Assembly: GCA_030247575.1 (NCBI GenBank)
Contig: JAOTRV010000029.1
Coordinates: 1-56,199 of the forward strand
From: Sulfuritalea sp.
Lineage (GTDB): Bacteria; Pseudomonadota; Gammaproteobacteria; Burkholderiales; Rhodocyclaceae
Direction: 5' to 3'
DNA: 56,199 bases
Below are positions 32,963 through 42,794 of this stretch, in pieces. The notes under the pieces were generated by a model. That model saw only the letters and a program-made list of their open reading frames with translations. It was not told where the DNA came from and did not search any database. Position 1 is the first letter of the stretch. Every line of letters starts with the position of its first letter. Position numbers and translations under genes: made by a program.

Positions 32963-34528
32963 TCAGGCCTCGCGCCCCGGATAACCGGTGATCTCGCGTA
33001 TCTCCCGATAGAGCGGGCGTAGGCGCCGGTACATGCGGCAATACACCTTGCGGTACAGCTGATCGTAGGTTCGCACGTGCTGCGCTTCGGGTTCGAACAC
33101 CCGCCCGACGCGGGTCATTTCGCGCACGGCGGTGGCGAAGTCGGGATGCAGGCCGAGGCCGACGGCGGCGAGGATCGCCGCGCCGAGACCGCTGGTTTCA
33201 TGGAGATGGGGTCGCTCGGCCGGCAGATTGAAAATGTTGGCGGTGATCTGCATCGCCGCGTCGCTTTGCGAGCCGCCGCCGGACACGCGCACGCGCTCGA
33301 TGCGCGTCCCGCCGCGCCGCTCGATGCGCTCCCTGCCTTCGCGCAGGGCATAGGCAAGGCCTTCGAGTATGGCGCGATAAAGATGGGCGCGGGTGTGCAC
33401 CTCGCCGAAGCCGATCACGGCGCCCTTGGCCTCGGGGCCGGGGACCTTGATGCCCGGGTTCCAGAAGGGCTGCAGCATCAGGCCCATCGAGCCGGGCGGC
33501 ACTGCATCCACCAACTCGTCGAACAGCGTCTCCGGCGCGACGCCACGGCTGCGCGCCTCCTGCTCTTCATGCAGGCCGAACTGTTCGCGAAACCAGTTCA
33601 CCATCCAGAAGCCGCGCGTGATCTGGACTTCCGTGTTGTAGTGGCCGGGCACCGCGGCCTGATAGGGCGGAATGAAGCGGATCGCCTCCAGATAGCGCGG
33701 CGTCGTGGTGTTGATGGTGGCGGCGGTGCCGTAGGAAAGACAGGCGATTTCGGGCGTCAGGCAGCCGGCGCCGATCACTTCGCAGGCCTTGTCGGCCGCG
33801 CCGGCGATCACCGGCAGGCCCTCGGGAATGCCGGTGTCGCGCGCGGTGTCGGCGCTGACGAGGCCGAGCGGCGTGGCTGCCGGCACCAGTTCCGGCAGCA
33901 TTTCGCGCTTGATCGGCAGGCACTGCCATTTCCAGTCCCAGGCGGATGCCCAGCGGCCGCGCTTGTAGTCGAATGGAATGTAGCCGACCTGGCTGGCGAC
34001 GGAATCGACGAAGCGGCCCGTGAAGCGATAGTTCAGGTAGCCCGAGAGCAGCAAATACTTGTCGGTGCGCGCCCAGAGCGCGGGTTGGTGCTGGGCGATC
34101 CAGTTGGCTTCCGCCTCGCGCGCGAAGTAGGCGATGGTGTCGCGCATGCCGATGGCGCGCAGCGCCAGTTCCCACCACCACGCCAGTTTCGGCTTGGTGT
34201 CGGCGCGCCGCTGATCGAGCCAGATGATCGCCGGCCGCAGCGGCCGCCCCTGCGCATCGAGATTGATCACGCTGGCGCGCTGGGTGGTGATGACGACGCC
34301 GCGGATCGAACTCCTGGGAATCCGGGTATTGGCCCAGAGGCGCTGGCAGGCTTGGCACAGTGCGATCCAGAATTCCTCCGGATCGATCTCCGCCCAGCCC
34401 GGCTGCGGCGACTGGTAGCTGGTGATATCGACCTGCGCCTTGTCGACCAGATGGCCGCGCAGATCGAAGATCAGCGCACGCACGCTCTGCGTGCCATTGT
34501 CGATCGCGAGGAGGTAGTCGTTGCTCAT
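32963..34528 (-). CDS. FGGY-family carbohydrate kinase
   Basis: A 521-residue kinase. N-terminal phosphate 1 motif LLAIDNGTQSVRALIFD, PGWAEIDPEEFW, RASVINLDAQGRPLRPAIIWLDQR, and the C-terminal adenosine block RVRVSGGGSQSDAAMQITANI are all present, so it should phosphorylate a sugar or polyol. Length fits FGGY enzymes. The C-terminal 60 residues are unusually basic (YRKVYCRMYRRLRPLYR). Specificity (glycerol, xylulose or ribulose type) cannot be read from the motifs. No sugar transporter lies beside it. Confidence 0.9.
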   Translation of the reverse strand: MSNDYLLAIDNGTQSVRALIFDLRGHLVDKAQVDITSYQSPQPGWAEIDPEEFWIALCQACQRLWANTRIPRSSIRGVVITTQRASVINLDAQGRPLRPAIIWLDQRRADTKPKLAWWWELALRAIGMRDTIAYFAREAEANWIAQHQPALWARTDKYLLLSGYLNYRFTGRFVDSVASQVGYIPFDYKRGRWASAWDWKWQCLPIKREMLPELVPAATPLGLVSADTARDTGIPEGLPVIAGAADKACEVIGAGCLTPEIACLSYGTAATINTTTPRYLEAIRFIPPYQAAVPGHYNTEVQITRGFWMVNWFREQFGLHEEQEARSRGVAPETLFDELVDAVPPGSMGLMLQPFWNPGIKVPGPEAKGAVIGFGEVHTRAHLYRAILEGLAYALREGRERIERRGGTRIERVRVSGGGSQSDAAMQITANIFNLPAERPHLHETSGLGAAILAAVGLGLHPDFATAVREMTRVGRVFEPEAQHVRTYDQLYRKVYCRMYRRLRPLYREIREITGYPGREA

Positions 34529-34614
34529 GACGGCTCGATACTACCGAAACCTGCGGAGTAAACGAAGCCAGCGGCTTTACGAAATCCCGTGATTTTTTGC
34601 CGTACCGCCAGCGT

Positions 34615-35466
34615 CTACTGTTGATGCGGCCGGGTCGCGACTACGGTCTGTTCCTGCTCGCCCAGGCCCTCGACGCCGAGCCTGACCCGGTCGCCGATTT
34701 GCAGATAGCGGCCGCGCCCCATGCCGACGCCCTGCGGCGTACCCGTGCAAATCACGTCGCCGGGCAGCAGGGTCATGAAGCCCGACACATAGCTGACGAT
34801 TTCGGCGCAGGAAAAAATCATGTCGGCGGTGGTCGAGTCCTGCATGCGCTCGCCATTGAGGTCGAGCCACAGGCGCAGTTGCTGAGGGTCGGCGACCTCG
34901 TCCCGCGTCACCAGCCAGGGCCCGATCGGGCCGAAGCTGTCGCAGCCCTTGCCCTTGTCCCACTGGCCGCCGCGTTCGATCTGGAAGGCGCGCTCCGAGA
35001 CGTCGTGGAACACGCAGTAACCGGCGACGTAATCGAGCGCCTCCGCCTGCGTGACATAGCGGGTTTCGCGGCCGATGACAATGCCGAGTTCGGCTTCCCA
35101 GTCGAGCTTGGTGCTGCCGATCGGCTTCAGGATCGGGTCGTTGGGGCCGGTGATGCAGGTGGTGGCCTTCATGAACATTACCGGCTCCGCCGGGATCGGC
35201 ATCTTCGCTTCGAGAGCATGCGCCGTGTAATTGAGGCCGATGCCGACGATCTTGGAAATCCCGGTGAAGGGCACGCCGTAGCGCGGCTTGCCGTGCACCG
35301 CGGGCAGCGCGGCGGGGTCCAGTGCGCGCAGGCGCCTTTGTCCGGCCGGCGAGAGTTCGTCCCAGCCGATGTCGGCGACATGGCTGGACAGGTCGCGCAG
35401 CGTGCCGGCGGCATCGATCAGGCCGGGCTTTTCGCGGCCCCTGGGGCCGAAGCGGACGAGTTTCAA
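34615..35466 (-). CDS. Fumarylacetoacetate hydrolase-family enzyme
   Basis: A 283-residue protein with the FAH catalytic core: KIVGIGLNYTAHALE, MKATTCITGPNDPI, the metal-binding TKLDWEAELGIVIGRE, DYVAGYCVFHDVSERAFQ and GDVICTGTPQGVG. These enzymes cleave or isomerise diketo acids from aromatic or sugar catabolism. Within the family it could be a fumarylpyruvate hydrolase, an oxalacetate-type hydrolase or a ureidoglycolate-lyase-like enzyme; no pathway gene next to it decides. It ends the minus-strand run after the RNA helicase with no gap. Confidence 0.9.
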   Translation of the reverse strand: MKLVRFGPRGREKPGLIDAAGTLRDLSSHVADIGWDELSPAGQRRLRALDPAALPAVHGKPRYGVPFTGISKIVGIGLNYTAHALEAKMPIPAEPVMFMKATTCITGPNDPILKPIGSTKLDWEAELGIVIGRETRYVTQAEALDYVAGYCVFHDVSERAFQIERGGQWDKGKGCDSFGPIGPWLVTRDEVADPQQLRLWLDLNGERMQDSTTADMIFSCAEIVSYVSGFMTLLPGDVICTGTPQGVGMGRGRYLQIGDRVRLGVEGLGEQEQTVVATRPHQQ

Positions 35467-37032
35467 CTATTTCCGCCCCAGTCCGCCGAGCAGCGCCGCC
35501 ACGGGTTTTTGCGGACGCGTGGCGGCAGGCTTTTCGGTGGCGATTTCGACGGCTGCCGTCTTGCTGACGTAGGGCTTGGTCGGATCGAAGTCGAGTTTCG
35601 GCAGGCGCGGATCGAGTCGCGGCACGTGGGCAGCCGGGGTGGGCAGTTCGCGCCCGGCCGGCCGGTTGCCGTCCAGCGTCAGCGCGCGATCACGCTCGCG
35701 CGCTTTCTCGCGGGCGCGCTCGAGGTGTTCGCGCTTGTGGCCGCGATTGCTCGGCGCACGCTCGGGCGGCGCGGAGGCCAGCTCGGCGAAGCCGCTGATC
35801 TCGACGCGCTCGATCTGGCGCTTGATCAGCTTTTCGATGTCGGCCAGGCGCTGCTTTTCCTCGGGGGCGAACAGCGAGGTGGCGTCGCCCTGCTTGCCGG
35901 CGCGACCGGTGCGGCCGATGCGGTGTACGTAGTCCTCGGCGGTGTGCGGCAGTTCGTAGTTGATGACGTGGGGCAGGTCGTCGATGTCCAGCCCGCGCGC
36001 GGCGACGTCGGTGGCGACGAGGACGCGGATCCTGCCCGACTTGAACCCTTCCAGCGCTTCGGTGCGCTGCTGCTGGCTCTTGTCGCCGTGGATCGCGTCG
36101 GCGGCGATGCCCTGGCGTTCGAGGTAGACGGCGAGGCGGCTGGCGCCGAACTTGGTGCCGACGAAGACCAGCACCTGCTTGGCTTTTTCTTCGTCGTGGG
36201 TCAGCAGATGCACCAGCAGGCTGCGCTTCAAGTCGGACGCGACCGGATAGACGCGGTGGGTGATGGTTTCGCTGACGGCATTGCGCCGCGCGACTTCGAT
36301 CAGTTGCGGCGCCTTCAGCATGCTGTCGGCGAGGTTCTTGATCTCGTTGGAGAAGGTGGCCGAGAACAGCAGGCTCTGGCGTTCCTTGGGCAGCATGGCG
36401 AGGATGCGCTTGATGTCGGGGATGAAGCCCATGTCCAGCATGCGGTCGGCCTCGTCGAGCACCAGCACTTCGACCGCGGCGAAGGACACGCTCTTCTGCT
36501 GCACGTGGTCGAGCAGCCGGCCCGGCGTGGCGACCACGATCTCGCGGCCTTCGCGCAGTTCGGCGATCTGCGGCTTGATGTCCACCCCGCCGTAGATGCA
36601 CACCGAGCGCAGCGGCAGGTGCTTGCTGTAGGTAACCACGCTCTCATGCACCTGCATGGCCAGCTCGCGGGTCGGCGCCAGGATCAGGGCGCGCACCGGG
36701 TGGCGCGCCGGGGAGGGCGAGGAACTGGCGTACTTGGCCAGGCGCTGCAGCAGCGGCAGGGTGAAGCCGGCCGTCTTGCCGGTGCCGGTCTGGGCGCCGC
36801 CCATGACGTCCTTGCCGGCCATGATGATCGGGATAGCCTGGGTCTGGATCGGAGTCGGGTGCGTGTAGCCGTTGTCCTTCACGGCACGCAGCAGCTCGGG
36901 CAGCAGCCCGAGGTCGTCGAAAGTTATGGGAACCGGTATCCCTTGGTGGGACGGCGCTGGCGGGACGGCGGCCGGGCTGGCATCCTGGTCGTCGACGGCG
37001 GAAGGGGTCGTGCTCTGTGGTGTCGCGTTCAA
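35467..37032 (-). CDS. rhlE: DEAD-box RNA helicase, RhlE type
   Basis: A 521-residue RNA helicase. Q motif TPIQTQAIP, Walker A GAQTGTGKT, APTRELA, TPGRLLD, DEAD in LVLDEADRMLDMGF, SATFS, and the second domain with VLVATDVAARGLDID and HRIGRTGRAG. The C-terminus is long, basic and disordered, ending KPVAALLGGLGRK, as in RhlE/RhlB-like proteins of betaproteobacteria. Start is placed at TTG 37032, because CAGGAG lies five bases upstream; an ATG at 37140 would add 36 residues of low-quality sequence. Helps ribosome assembly or RNA decay in the cold; role by family. Confidence 0.93.
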   Translation of the reverse strand: MNATPQSTTPSAVDDQDASPAAVPPAPSHQGIPVPITFDDLGLLPELLRAVKDNGYTHPTPIQTQAIPIIMAGKDVMGGAQTGTGKTAGFTLPLLQRLAKYASSSPSPARHPVRALILAPTRELAMQVHESVVTYSKHLPLRSVCIYGGVDIKPQIAELREGREIVVATPGRLLDHVQQKSVSFAAVEVLVLDEADRMLDMGFIPDIKRILAMLPKERQSLLFSATFSNEIKNLADSMLKAPQLIEVARRNAVSETITHRVYPVASDLKRSLLVHLLTHDEEKAKQVLVFVGTKFGASRLAVYLERQGIAADAIHGDKSQQQRTEALEGFKSGRIRVLVATDVAARGLDIDDLPHVINYELPHTAEDYVHRIGRTGRAGKQGDATSLFAPEEKQRLADIEKLIKRQIERVEISGFAELASAPPERAPSNRGHKREHLERAREKARERDRALTLDGNRPAGRELPTPAAHVPRLDPRLPKLDFDPTKPYVSKTAAVEIATEKPAATRPQKPVAALLGGLGRK

Positions 37033-37190
37033 ATGAACTCCTGAATCGGCCTGCCCCTCGCGGGGAACCGGTTCAGGCGGCGAAGCGCTTGAGGGAAATG
37101 CGGCGAAATGCCGAAACGGGCGCCAACCGGCAGGGCGCACATGGTACGTATTGTATTACAGGCGGCTCTCGTCCGCGATTTGGCGCCGGG

Positions 37191-37892
37191 TCACTTGAAC
37201 AGGCCCTTGACCGCGGTCCCCGCCTTGTCGAGCGCCTCGCCGGTCGATTTCATCAGCCGGTCGAAGCTGAACGCGCCGGTCAGCCTGGCTTTCAGGGCGC
37301 CGGCCACTTCCTGGCCCAGTTCACCCGGCGTGATGCCGCCCCTGGCCTTGCCGACGTCCTTGAGGGTGATGTCGGGCAGCGGCAGGTTGACGGTCTTGCC
37401 GTTCATGAAGGCGGCGCTGGCCTGCGCCTTGGCGTTGCGGATGGTGAGTTCATCGACGATCAGCTTCTTGCCGTCCTTCTTGCTGTCGGCGGGACCGAGA
37501 TAGCTGGCGATGTTCTTCTGGATGGCATCGAAGTTGGTCATCGCTTCACCCTTTTCGTAGATCACGTCAGGCGCGTCGATGGCAATGCGTCGAATCACGA
37601 CGACATCCTTGGTCACCGAGGCAAGGTCGATGTCGACCTCGATCCGGCCTACCTTGAACGCATGCGCGGTCTTGAAACCGGCCGGATTGCCGATCAGCAG
37701 GTTGCTGATCGCGCCCTTGCCGCTGGCCGGCTCGATCCTGACGGCCTCGACGCTGACCCTGGCCTGCGTCATGGCGCTGCCGTACTGCGCGATGGCGTCC
37801 CTGATCAGGCCGTCGATGTTGCCGGAAAGCCAGAACACGGCAGTTCCGATGATGGAGACGAGAACAAGCAGGACGGCGGCAATCTTCTTCAT
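37191..37892 (-). CDS. AsmA-like periplasmic protein
   Basis: A 233-residue protein from ATG 37892 (MKKIAAVLLVLVSIIGTAVFWL), one N-terminal membrane anchor followed by a periplasmic domain rich in beta strands. The pattern ISNLLIGNPAGFKTAHAFKVG and VVIRRIAIDAPDVIYEKG is that of AsmA/DUF748-type repeats involved in outer-membrane lipid or protein homeostasis. It is shorter than typical AsmA (about 600). It overlaps the upstream hydrolase gene by ATGA. The last 40 residues contain two predicted amphipathic helices. Function is only a family guess. Confidence 0.7.
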   Translation of the reverse strand: MKKIAAVLLVLVSIIGTAVFWLSGNIDGLIRDAIAQYGSAMTQARVSVEAVRIEPASGKGAISNLLIGNPAGFKTAHAFKVGRIEVDIDLASVTKDVVVIRRIAIDAPDVIYEKGEAMTNFDAIQKNIASYLGPADSKKDGKKLIVDELTIRNAKAQASAAFMNGKTVNLPLPDITLKDVGKARGGITPGELGQEVAGALKARLTGAFSFDRLMKSTGEALDKAGTAVKGLFK

Positions 37893-38803
37893 GGCGTTTT
37901 TCCCAACAGGCGCAGCGTGGCATGGAACAGGGGATGACCCGGGTCGCCCAGCGTCTCGACGCTGGCCAGGTGATGGCGGCCGGGCAGCGGCAGGTCGCGG
38001 CGAAAGCAGTGCGGCCAGATCTCGCCGATCAGCCGGTTCTGACGTTGAAACTCGTCGCTCTCGGCGCCGCCGACGGCCGTGATCAGCGGTGTGGAGAGTT
38101 TCGGCCGGTAGGCGACGGGACTGACCATCCACGCTTCGTCGTCGTCGAGCTTGAGGTCGTCCTGCAGGAAGGGCGCGCGCACCACCGGTCGCAGGTCATA
38201 GACTCCGGAGATGCAGACGGCGCCGCGCAGCAGATTGCGCGGCAGGTCGCGCCCCCAGAGCGGCCAGTCGGCCGCCAGCATCATGGCGGCAAGATGCGCG
38301 CCGGCGGAATGCCCGGCGACCACGATGCGTCGCCCATCGATGCCGAGTTGCGGCGGATTGCGGTACAGCCACGCCATGGCGCGCAGCATCTGGCGCACGA
38401 TGTCAGCGATCGATGTGGCGGGAGCGAGACCGTAGTTCGGCATGGCGACGGCGACACCGGCCCGCACGAAGGCCGGCGCGAGGAAGGAAAAGTCCTGCTT
38501 GTCGAGGGAACGCCAGTAGCCGCCGTGGATGAACACCAGCAGCGGTGCGTCGCGCCTGGCGGCCGGATAGAGGTCGAGGGATTCGGCGGGCGAGGGGCCG
38601 TAGTGGCAATCCGGCTCGTAGCGCAGACTGTTTCGGGCGGCGCTCGACGCGGCACGCCAGCGCGCAAAGATTTCGGGATGATCCGGGATCGCGGCCCGGG
38701 CGTTGTATTGCCGGTCGAGGTGCTCCGGCGGCCCCCATTCCTGCTTGGGGGCTTGCGGCGCGGCGGAGGAATCCAGGTGAGGTGCAGCAGGCGATCGGGA
38801 CAT
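37889..38803 (-). CDS. Alpha/beta hydrolase, esterase-lipase (HSL/kynurenine-formamidase-like)
   Basis: A 304-residue cytosolic hydrolase. Oxyanion-hole motif VFIHGGYWRSLDKQ, nucleophile elbow VVAGHSAGAHLAA and a late GRHHLASVE histidine form the esterase set. The first 30 residues are low-complexity. This subgroup contains arylformamidase-like enzymes and small-ester hydrolases. Its stop overlaps the AsmA-like start by ATGA, so the two are probably co-translated. Substrate cannot be told. Confidence 0.85.
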   Translation of the reverse strand: MSRSPAAPHLDSSAAPQAPKQEWGPPEHLDRQYNARAAIPDHPEIFARWRAASSAARNSLRYEPDCHYGPSPAESLDLYPAARRDAPLLVFIHGGYWRSLDKQDFSFLAPAFVRAGVAVAMPNYGLAPATSIADIVRQMLRAMAWLYRNPPQLGIDGRRIVVAGHSAGAHLAAMMLAADWPLWGRDLPRNLLRGAVCISGVYDLRPVVRAPFLQDDLKLDDDEAWMVSPVAYRPKLSTPLITAVGGAESDEFQRQNRLIGEIWPHCFRRDLPLPGRHHLASVETLGDPGHPLFHATLRLLGKTP

Positions 38804-38844
38804 TGCATTTGCGCGGTGGCCGCTACGCGCCGCGGTTCAGGCTG

Positions 38845-39342
38845 CTATTTCGCGGTCGTCCGCGAAGCGCTGGTTTTCAGCGCGGCGAGCAGTCCGTAGA
38901 GCTGGCCGCGCTGGGCTTCGTCCATGCCGCTGAACAGTTCGAGTATCCATTTCTCGTGCGCATCGGCCATTTTGCGGAAACTGCGACGGCCTTCCGGCGT
39001 CAGCTTGACCAGATAGGCGCGGCGGTCCTTGGGGCTGTCCTCGCGGATCACCAGCCCTTCGCCGACCAGCTGGTCGGTGATCCCCGTGACGTTGCCGCCG
39101 GTGACCATCATGCGCTTGGACAGTTCGCCCATCTTGAGGCCTTGCGGCGAGCGTTCAAGCTGGGACATGAGATCGAAGCGCGGCAGCGTGATGTCGAACT
39201 CGGCGCGCAGGCGCGAGCGGATGTGGTTTTCGATCAGGTTGGTGCATGCCAGCATGCGCAGCCAAAGCCGCAGATCCGGCGCGTGTTCTGATGTGGCACG
39301 CGTTTCGGTGTCGGACGCGGCAGGAACGGATTTTTTCGACAT
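38845..39342 (-). CDS. MarR-family transcriptional regulator
   Basis: A 165-residue winged-helix regulator. LPRFDLMSQLERSP, MGELSKRMMVTGGNVTGITDQLVGEGL (recognition helix, quoted in part) and the wing SPKDRRAYLVKLTPEGR are typical of MarR. It usually binds small aromatic or acidic ligands and represses a nearby gene. The intergenic stretch 39343-39456 upstream should contain its promoter, but I see no clear palindrome. Located 41 bases before the hydrolase gene, which may be its regulon. Confidence 0.92.
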   Translation of the reverse strand: MSKKSVPAASDTETRATSEHAPDLRLWLRMLACTNLIENHIRSRLRAEFDITLPRFDLMSQLERSPQGLKMGELSKRMMVTGGNVTGITDQLVGEGLVIREDSPKDRRAYLVKLTPEGRRSFRKMADAHEKWILELFSGMDEAQRGQLYGLLAALKTSASRTTAK

Positions 39343-39456
39343 GGAGGCGACGCTCTGGTTGGTTAAGCAAAATGAAAATATCGACCCCTAAAGTATCAAA
39401 AGCGGGCTGTTTCCGCAACTGCGATGAAAATGGCATTGGACGCCGGCGGGGCGGGT

Positions 39457-39918
39457 TTAGAGAAAGTCGGGGTTCACCACGGCGCGCAGCACGGTCGCTG
39501 CTTCGCCGTTGCGCAAGCGGTTGGAGAACCACCAGACGCCGCCCTTCTTGATCGTCCAGTCCGCTTCCTCGCCGCCGAGCAGCAGCGAGGCGACTCGACC
39601 CAGGGTCGGCTGGTGGCCGATGATCAGCACCGCTCCTGCCTGATCGGGCCAGCCCGCAATTTTCAGCACGTCGTTCGCCGACGCGCCGAGGCCGAGTCCG
39701 GCTTCGATTTCGTAGGGCAGGTCCAGCGCGTGCGCCGTCTGTTGGGTGCGTTCGGCGGGACTGACCATGACCTTGCGCTTGTGCGGCAAATGCTGGTGCA
39801 GCCAGCGTGCGATCTGCTTTGCCTGCCTTTCTCCGCGAGCCGTCAGGCGCCGCTTTTTGTCGGGCATGGCGCCATCGCTTTCCTCGGCCTCGGCGTGACG
39901 CCAGAGTATCAATTCCAT
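39457..39918 (-). CDS. sixA: Phosphohistidine phosphatase SixA-like
   Basis: A 153-residue histidine-phosphatase-superfamily protein. The N-terminal ILWRHAEAEE holds the catalytic RHA, followed by LTARGERQA and the second catalytic histidine in LIIGHQPTLG. SixA removes phosphate from the HPt domain of ArcB-like phosphorelays, or from PTS proteins. Length and motifs are standard. The neighbour after a 53-base gap is the polyphosphate-related CHAD protein; the SixA-CHAD adjacency is frequent. Confidence 0.92.
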   Translation of the reverse strand: MELILWRHAEAEESDGAMPDKKRRLTARGERQAKQIARWLHQHLPHKRKVMVSPAERTQQTAHALDLPYEIEAGLGLGASANDVLKIAGWPDQAGAVLIIGHQPTLGRVASLLLGGEEADWTIKKGGVWWFSNRLRNGEAATVLRAVVNPDFL

Positions 39919-39971
39919 CGTCGTGTCTCCATGGGGGGCTGCGATTTTCCGTCACGAACATTAAATGCGTA

Positions 39972-41483
39972 TTACCCCGCAGTCCGGTCGAGCTTCGGCA
40001 GGCGCAGCCGGGCGAGACGGATCAGCTCGGCCGATATGCCGGCCAGCAGGCTCGCATAGTGGGGGCCGTGCCAGCCGCCGATCAGGGTCACTGCCTCGCG
40101 CAGCCGCGGGTCGTCTCCGGCGCAGTCCATCAGCAGGGCGCCGGCATTGGTCAGGTCATTGAGCTGGCCCAGCGTGTCCTGCATGGTGGCCAGTTGCTTC
40201 AGCACCCTGCCCGAGGCGCGCTGCGGGATCAGCGGAGAAAAGAACTCCAGCGCATAGCGCAGCCGTTTGACGCCGATGCGCAGGGCATGCAGCGAGGCCG
40301 GGTTCTCGATATCGGCTGCCGCGGCCAGGCGCCGCAGCTTCTTGCGCAGGCGACTCAGGCGCTCGGCGGCAAAGCCGGGCAGCTCGATCATCGGCGCCCC
40401 GGTGGTCGGCATGGCGTGCAGCGATTCCAGCGCGGTCAGCAGCATGCGTCCATACTCCGGCGCGGTGAGCAGGGTGACCGCCTCCGCGCGTGCCGTGTAG
40501 CGGCGGTTGGTGATGTCGCTGGCCAGCGCCAGCAGCCGCGGCTCGTTGGGCAGGGCGGACAGCACCGGATTGGCGATTTCGGTGAGCAGCACATCGAGGT
40601 CGCGCGCGCGGCCCAGTTCCTTCGTCAGCGCCGCCAGCGGCTCACGCAGGGAGTCGGAAAGAGTCTCCGGCAGCGCAGGGGCGAAAAGTCGCAAGGCGGC
40701 CCGCAGCCGGCGCGTGGCGACCCGCATCTGGTGGATGTATTCCGGGTCGTCGCTGGCGATGGCGCCGGCATGATTCTGCTGCAGGTGTTCGAGGCAGGAC
40801 AGCGCGATGGCGCGGAAGGCTTCGAAGGGCGGCATCGCCGCTGACAGCGGCATGACTCCGGCCTTGAACGGCACCGGCGGTGCGCCGATATGCAGGCGAT
40901 AGCCGCGCTCGGCCTTGGACAGAACCGATGGCGTCAGGGCCACGCGCTGCGCGAGCTGCGTGGCGAGCTTGAAAATCGCGTGCACCGGGGCGCCGGCAAG
41001 CTCCAGTTCCACTTCGGAGATGGCTTCGCGGCGGCCATTGGCGATGATCCAGCCGCGATCCATGGTGAGCATGACGGCGCCGTGCCCGGCCGGGAATTTC
41101 CATGTAATGCGGCGAAAGCGCGTTTCGCAGATGGGGATGATGCGGCTCAGCAGCTTCGGCCGCTGCAGCCAGTCGCGCACCGCCGGCACGTCGACGGCGG
41201 AGAAATCGAAGTTCCCGGTGTAGGGCGTTTCCCACTCGGGCCGGCTGCTGAGGCCCGCAGTGGAACTGCCGGCGAGCTTCACGGTTTGCAGCCAGTCGCG
41301 GCCCTTGCGGCGCAGACGCAGCGCGATGCCGCGGCGACGCAGGGAAAGATCGGCCGTGTCGTAATAGATGTTGTCGAGATTTTCGGCATGGCGCAGGGTC
41401 GCCTGCTTCAGCAGCGGATGGCGCAGGAAGCGCGCCTGGTGGCCTGCCGCGAGCGCGAGCTTGAGTTCTACTTCTTCAGCCAT
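39972..41483 (-). CDS. CYTH-CHAD inorganic triphosphatase
   Basis: A 503-residue protein from ATG 41483 (MAEEVELKLA); an earlier ATG at 41507 is possible but adds eight residues before the conserved start. The N-terminal CYTH tunnel domain has the ExExK signature EVELK, then DNIYYDTADLSLRRRGIALRLR and WETPY. The second half is a CHAD domain with repeated His and basic residues (IHQMRVATRRLRAALRLF; LHALRIGVKRLRYALEFF), which binds polyphosphate. The enzyme probably hydrolyses inorganic triphosphate (as ygiF) and associates with polyphosphate granules. Confidence 0.92.
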   Translation of the reverse strand: MAEEVELKLALAAGHQARFLRHPLLKQATLRHAENLDNIYYDTADLSLRRRGIALRLRRKGRDWLQTVKLAGSSTAGLSSRPEWETPYTGNFDFSAVDVPAVRDWLQRPKLLSRIIPICETRFRRITWKFPAGHGAVMLTMDRGWIIANGRREAISEVELELAGAPVHAIFKLATQLAQRVALTPSVLSKAERGYRLHIGAPPVPFKAGVMPLSAAMPPFEAFRAIALSCLEHLQQNHAGAIASDDPEYIHQMRVATRRLRAALRLFAPALPETLSDSLREPLAALTKELGRARDLDVLLTEIANPVLSALPNEPRLLALASDITNRRYTARAEAVTLLTAPEYGRMLLTALESLHAMPTTGAPMIELPGFAAERLSRLRKKLRRLAAAADIENPASLHALRIGVKRLRYALEFFSPLIPQRASGRVLKQLATMQDTLGQLNDLTNAGALLMDCAGDDPRLREAVTLIGGWHGPHYASLLAGISAELIRLARLRLPKLDRTAG

Positions 41484-41558
41484 GACCGCTTTTGCGATGG
41501 AAAACATGCATTATCCATGATCCGCCGGCACAGACCGCCGGATCGATGCGGCGCGGCC

Positions 41559-42794
41559 TTATTCGTAGCGCAGCGCTTCGATGGGCAAGAGGCGCGACGC
41601 CTTCCGTGCCGGGTAGTATCCGAAGAAGACGCCGATCGCCCCGGCAAAGCCCGCAGCGAGCACGATCGAGCTGGCGGAGAGTTCGGTGCGCCAGCCGGCA
41701 AATTCGGCGATCGCCGTGGCGCCGCCGACGCCGAGCAGGATGCCGACGGCGCCGCCGATCAGGGACAGCGTCACCGCCTCGACCAGGAATTGGGTCAGGA
41801 TGTCGCGGGCACGGGCGCCGACGGCCATGCGCAGCCCGATTTCGCGCGTGCGTTCGGTCACCGAGACCAGCATGATGTTCATGATGCCGATGCCGCCCAC
41901 CAGCAGTGAGACCGAAGCAACGGCGGCCAGCAGCAGCGACATCACCTTCGACGAGGCTTCCTGGGCCTGGAGAATCTCGGACAGGTTGCGCACATAGAAG
42001 TCGTCGTCCTGCCCGTTCTGGAGGCGATGACGCTGGCGCAGCAACTCGCGCATGCGGGCCTCGGCGGCGGCCATGTCGGCGCCGTCCTTGACCTTGACCA
42101 TGATCGAGCCGACGTTGCGGCCGGCGGCGAATCGACTGGAGCCGAGTACGCGTTTCCTGGCCGTGCTGATCGGCATCAGGACGATGTCGTCCTGATCCTG
42201 GCCCATCATGTTCTGGCCCTTGCGGTCGAGCACGCCGATGATGGTCAGCGGCACCTTGTTGATGCGCACCACCTGGTCCACGGGGTTGGTCTCGCCGAAC
42301 AGGTTCAGCGCCACGGTCTGGCCGATCAGGGCGACCTTGCCGGCGCCGTTGATTTCCGCCTGTTCGAAGCCGCGGCCTTCGATCACCGGCCAGTCGCGTA
42401 CCTGGAGGTATTCCGGCGAGGTGCCGTAGAAGACCGTGGACCAGTTGGTGTTGCCCAGCACCACCTGTCCGCTGCCGCGCAGCGACGGTGCGGCAGCCTG
42501 GATTTCGTCGATCTCGCGGTTCAGCGCGTAGGCGTCGTCCTCGGTGATGGTCGGCTGCGAACCGCTGCCGCCGCGGGCGCCGCCGGAGGTCATCGAGCCG
42601 GAGAGCACCATGATGATGTTGGAACCGAGGCTTCGGATCTGGTCTTCGACGCGCGCCTGGGCGCCGTTGCCGACCGCGATCATGACAATCACCGCGGCGA
42701 CGCCGATGATGATGCCGAGCATGGTCAGCGCCGAGCGCAGCTTGTTGATGCGCAGGGCGAGCAGGGCGATGCGCAGGGTGGCGGTGAAGTTCAT
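41559..42794 (-). CDS. ABC exporter permease, MacB-type
   Basis: A 411-residue membrane protein. First membrane helix is [29 protein letters not shown]. The large periplasmic part spans about 50-280, and three final helices include [21 protein letters not shown], ending [13 protein letters not shown]. This is the FtsX/MacB fold without the fused ATPase. The ATPase is encoded separately upstream, overlapping by ATGA. Together with the adaptor gene before it, it forms a tripartite pump for macrolides, peptides or other compounds. The substrate is unknown. Confidence 0.93.
   Translation of the reverse strand: MNFTATLRIALLALRINKLRSALTMLGIIIGVAAVIVMIAVGNGAQARVEDQIRSLGSNIIMVLSGSMTSGGARGGSGSQPTITEDDAYALNREIDEIQAAAPSLRGSGQVVLGNTNWSTVFYGTSPEYLQVRDWPVIEGRGFEQAEINGAGKVALIGQTVALNLFGETNPVDQVVRINKVPLTIIGVLDRKGQNMMGQDQDDIVLMPISTARKRVLGSSRFAAGRNVGSIMVKVKDGADMAAAEARMRELLRQRHRLQNGQDDDFYVRNLSEILQAQEASSKVMSLLLAAVASVSLLVGGIGIMNIMLVSVTERTREIGLRMAVGARARDILTQFLVEAVTLSLIGGAVGILLGVGGATAIAEFAGWRTELSASSIVLAAGFAGAIGVFFGYYPARKASRLLPIEALRYE

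Noticed and set aside
34597-37044. An 815-codon plus-strand frame over the FAH and RhlE genes
   Set aside because: Composition is that of an antisense frame; the minus strand carries full FAH and DEAD-box motifs.
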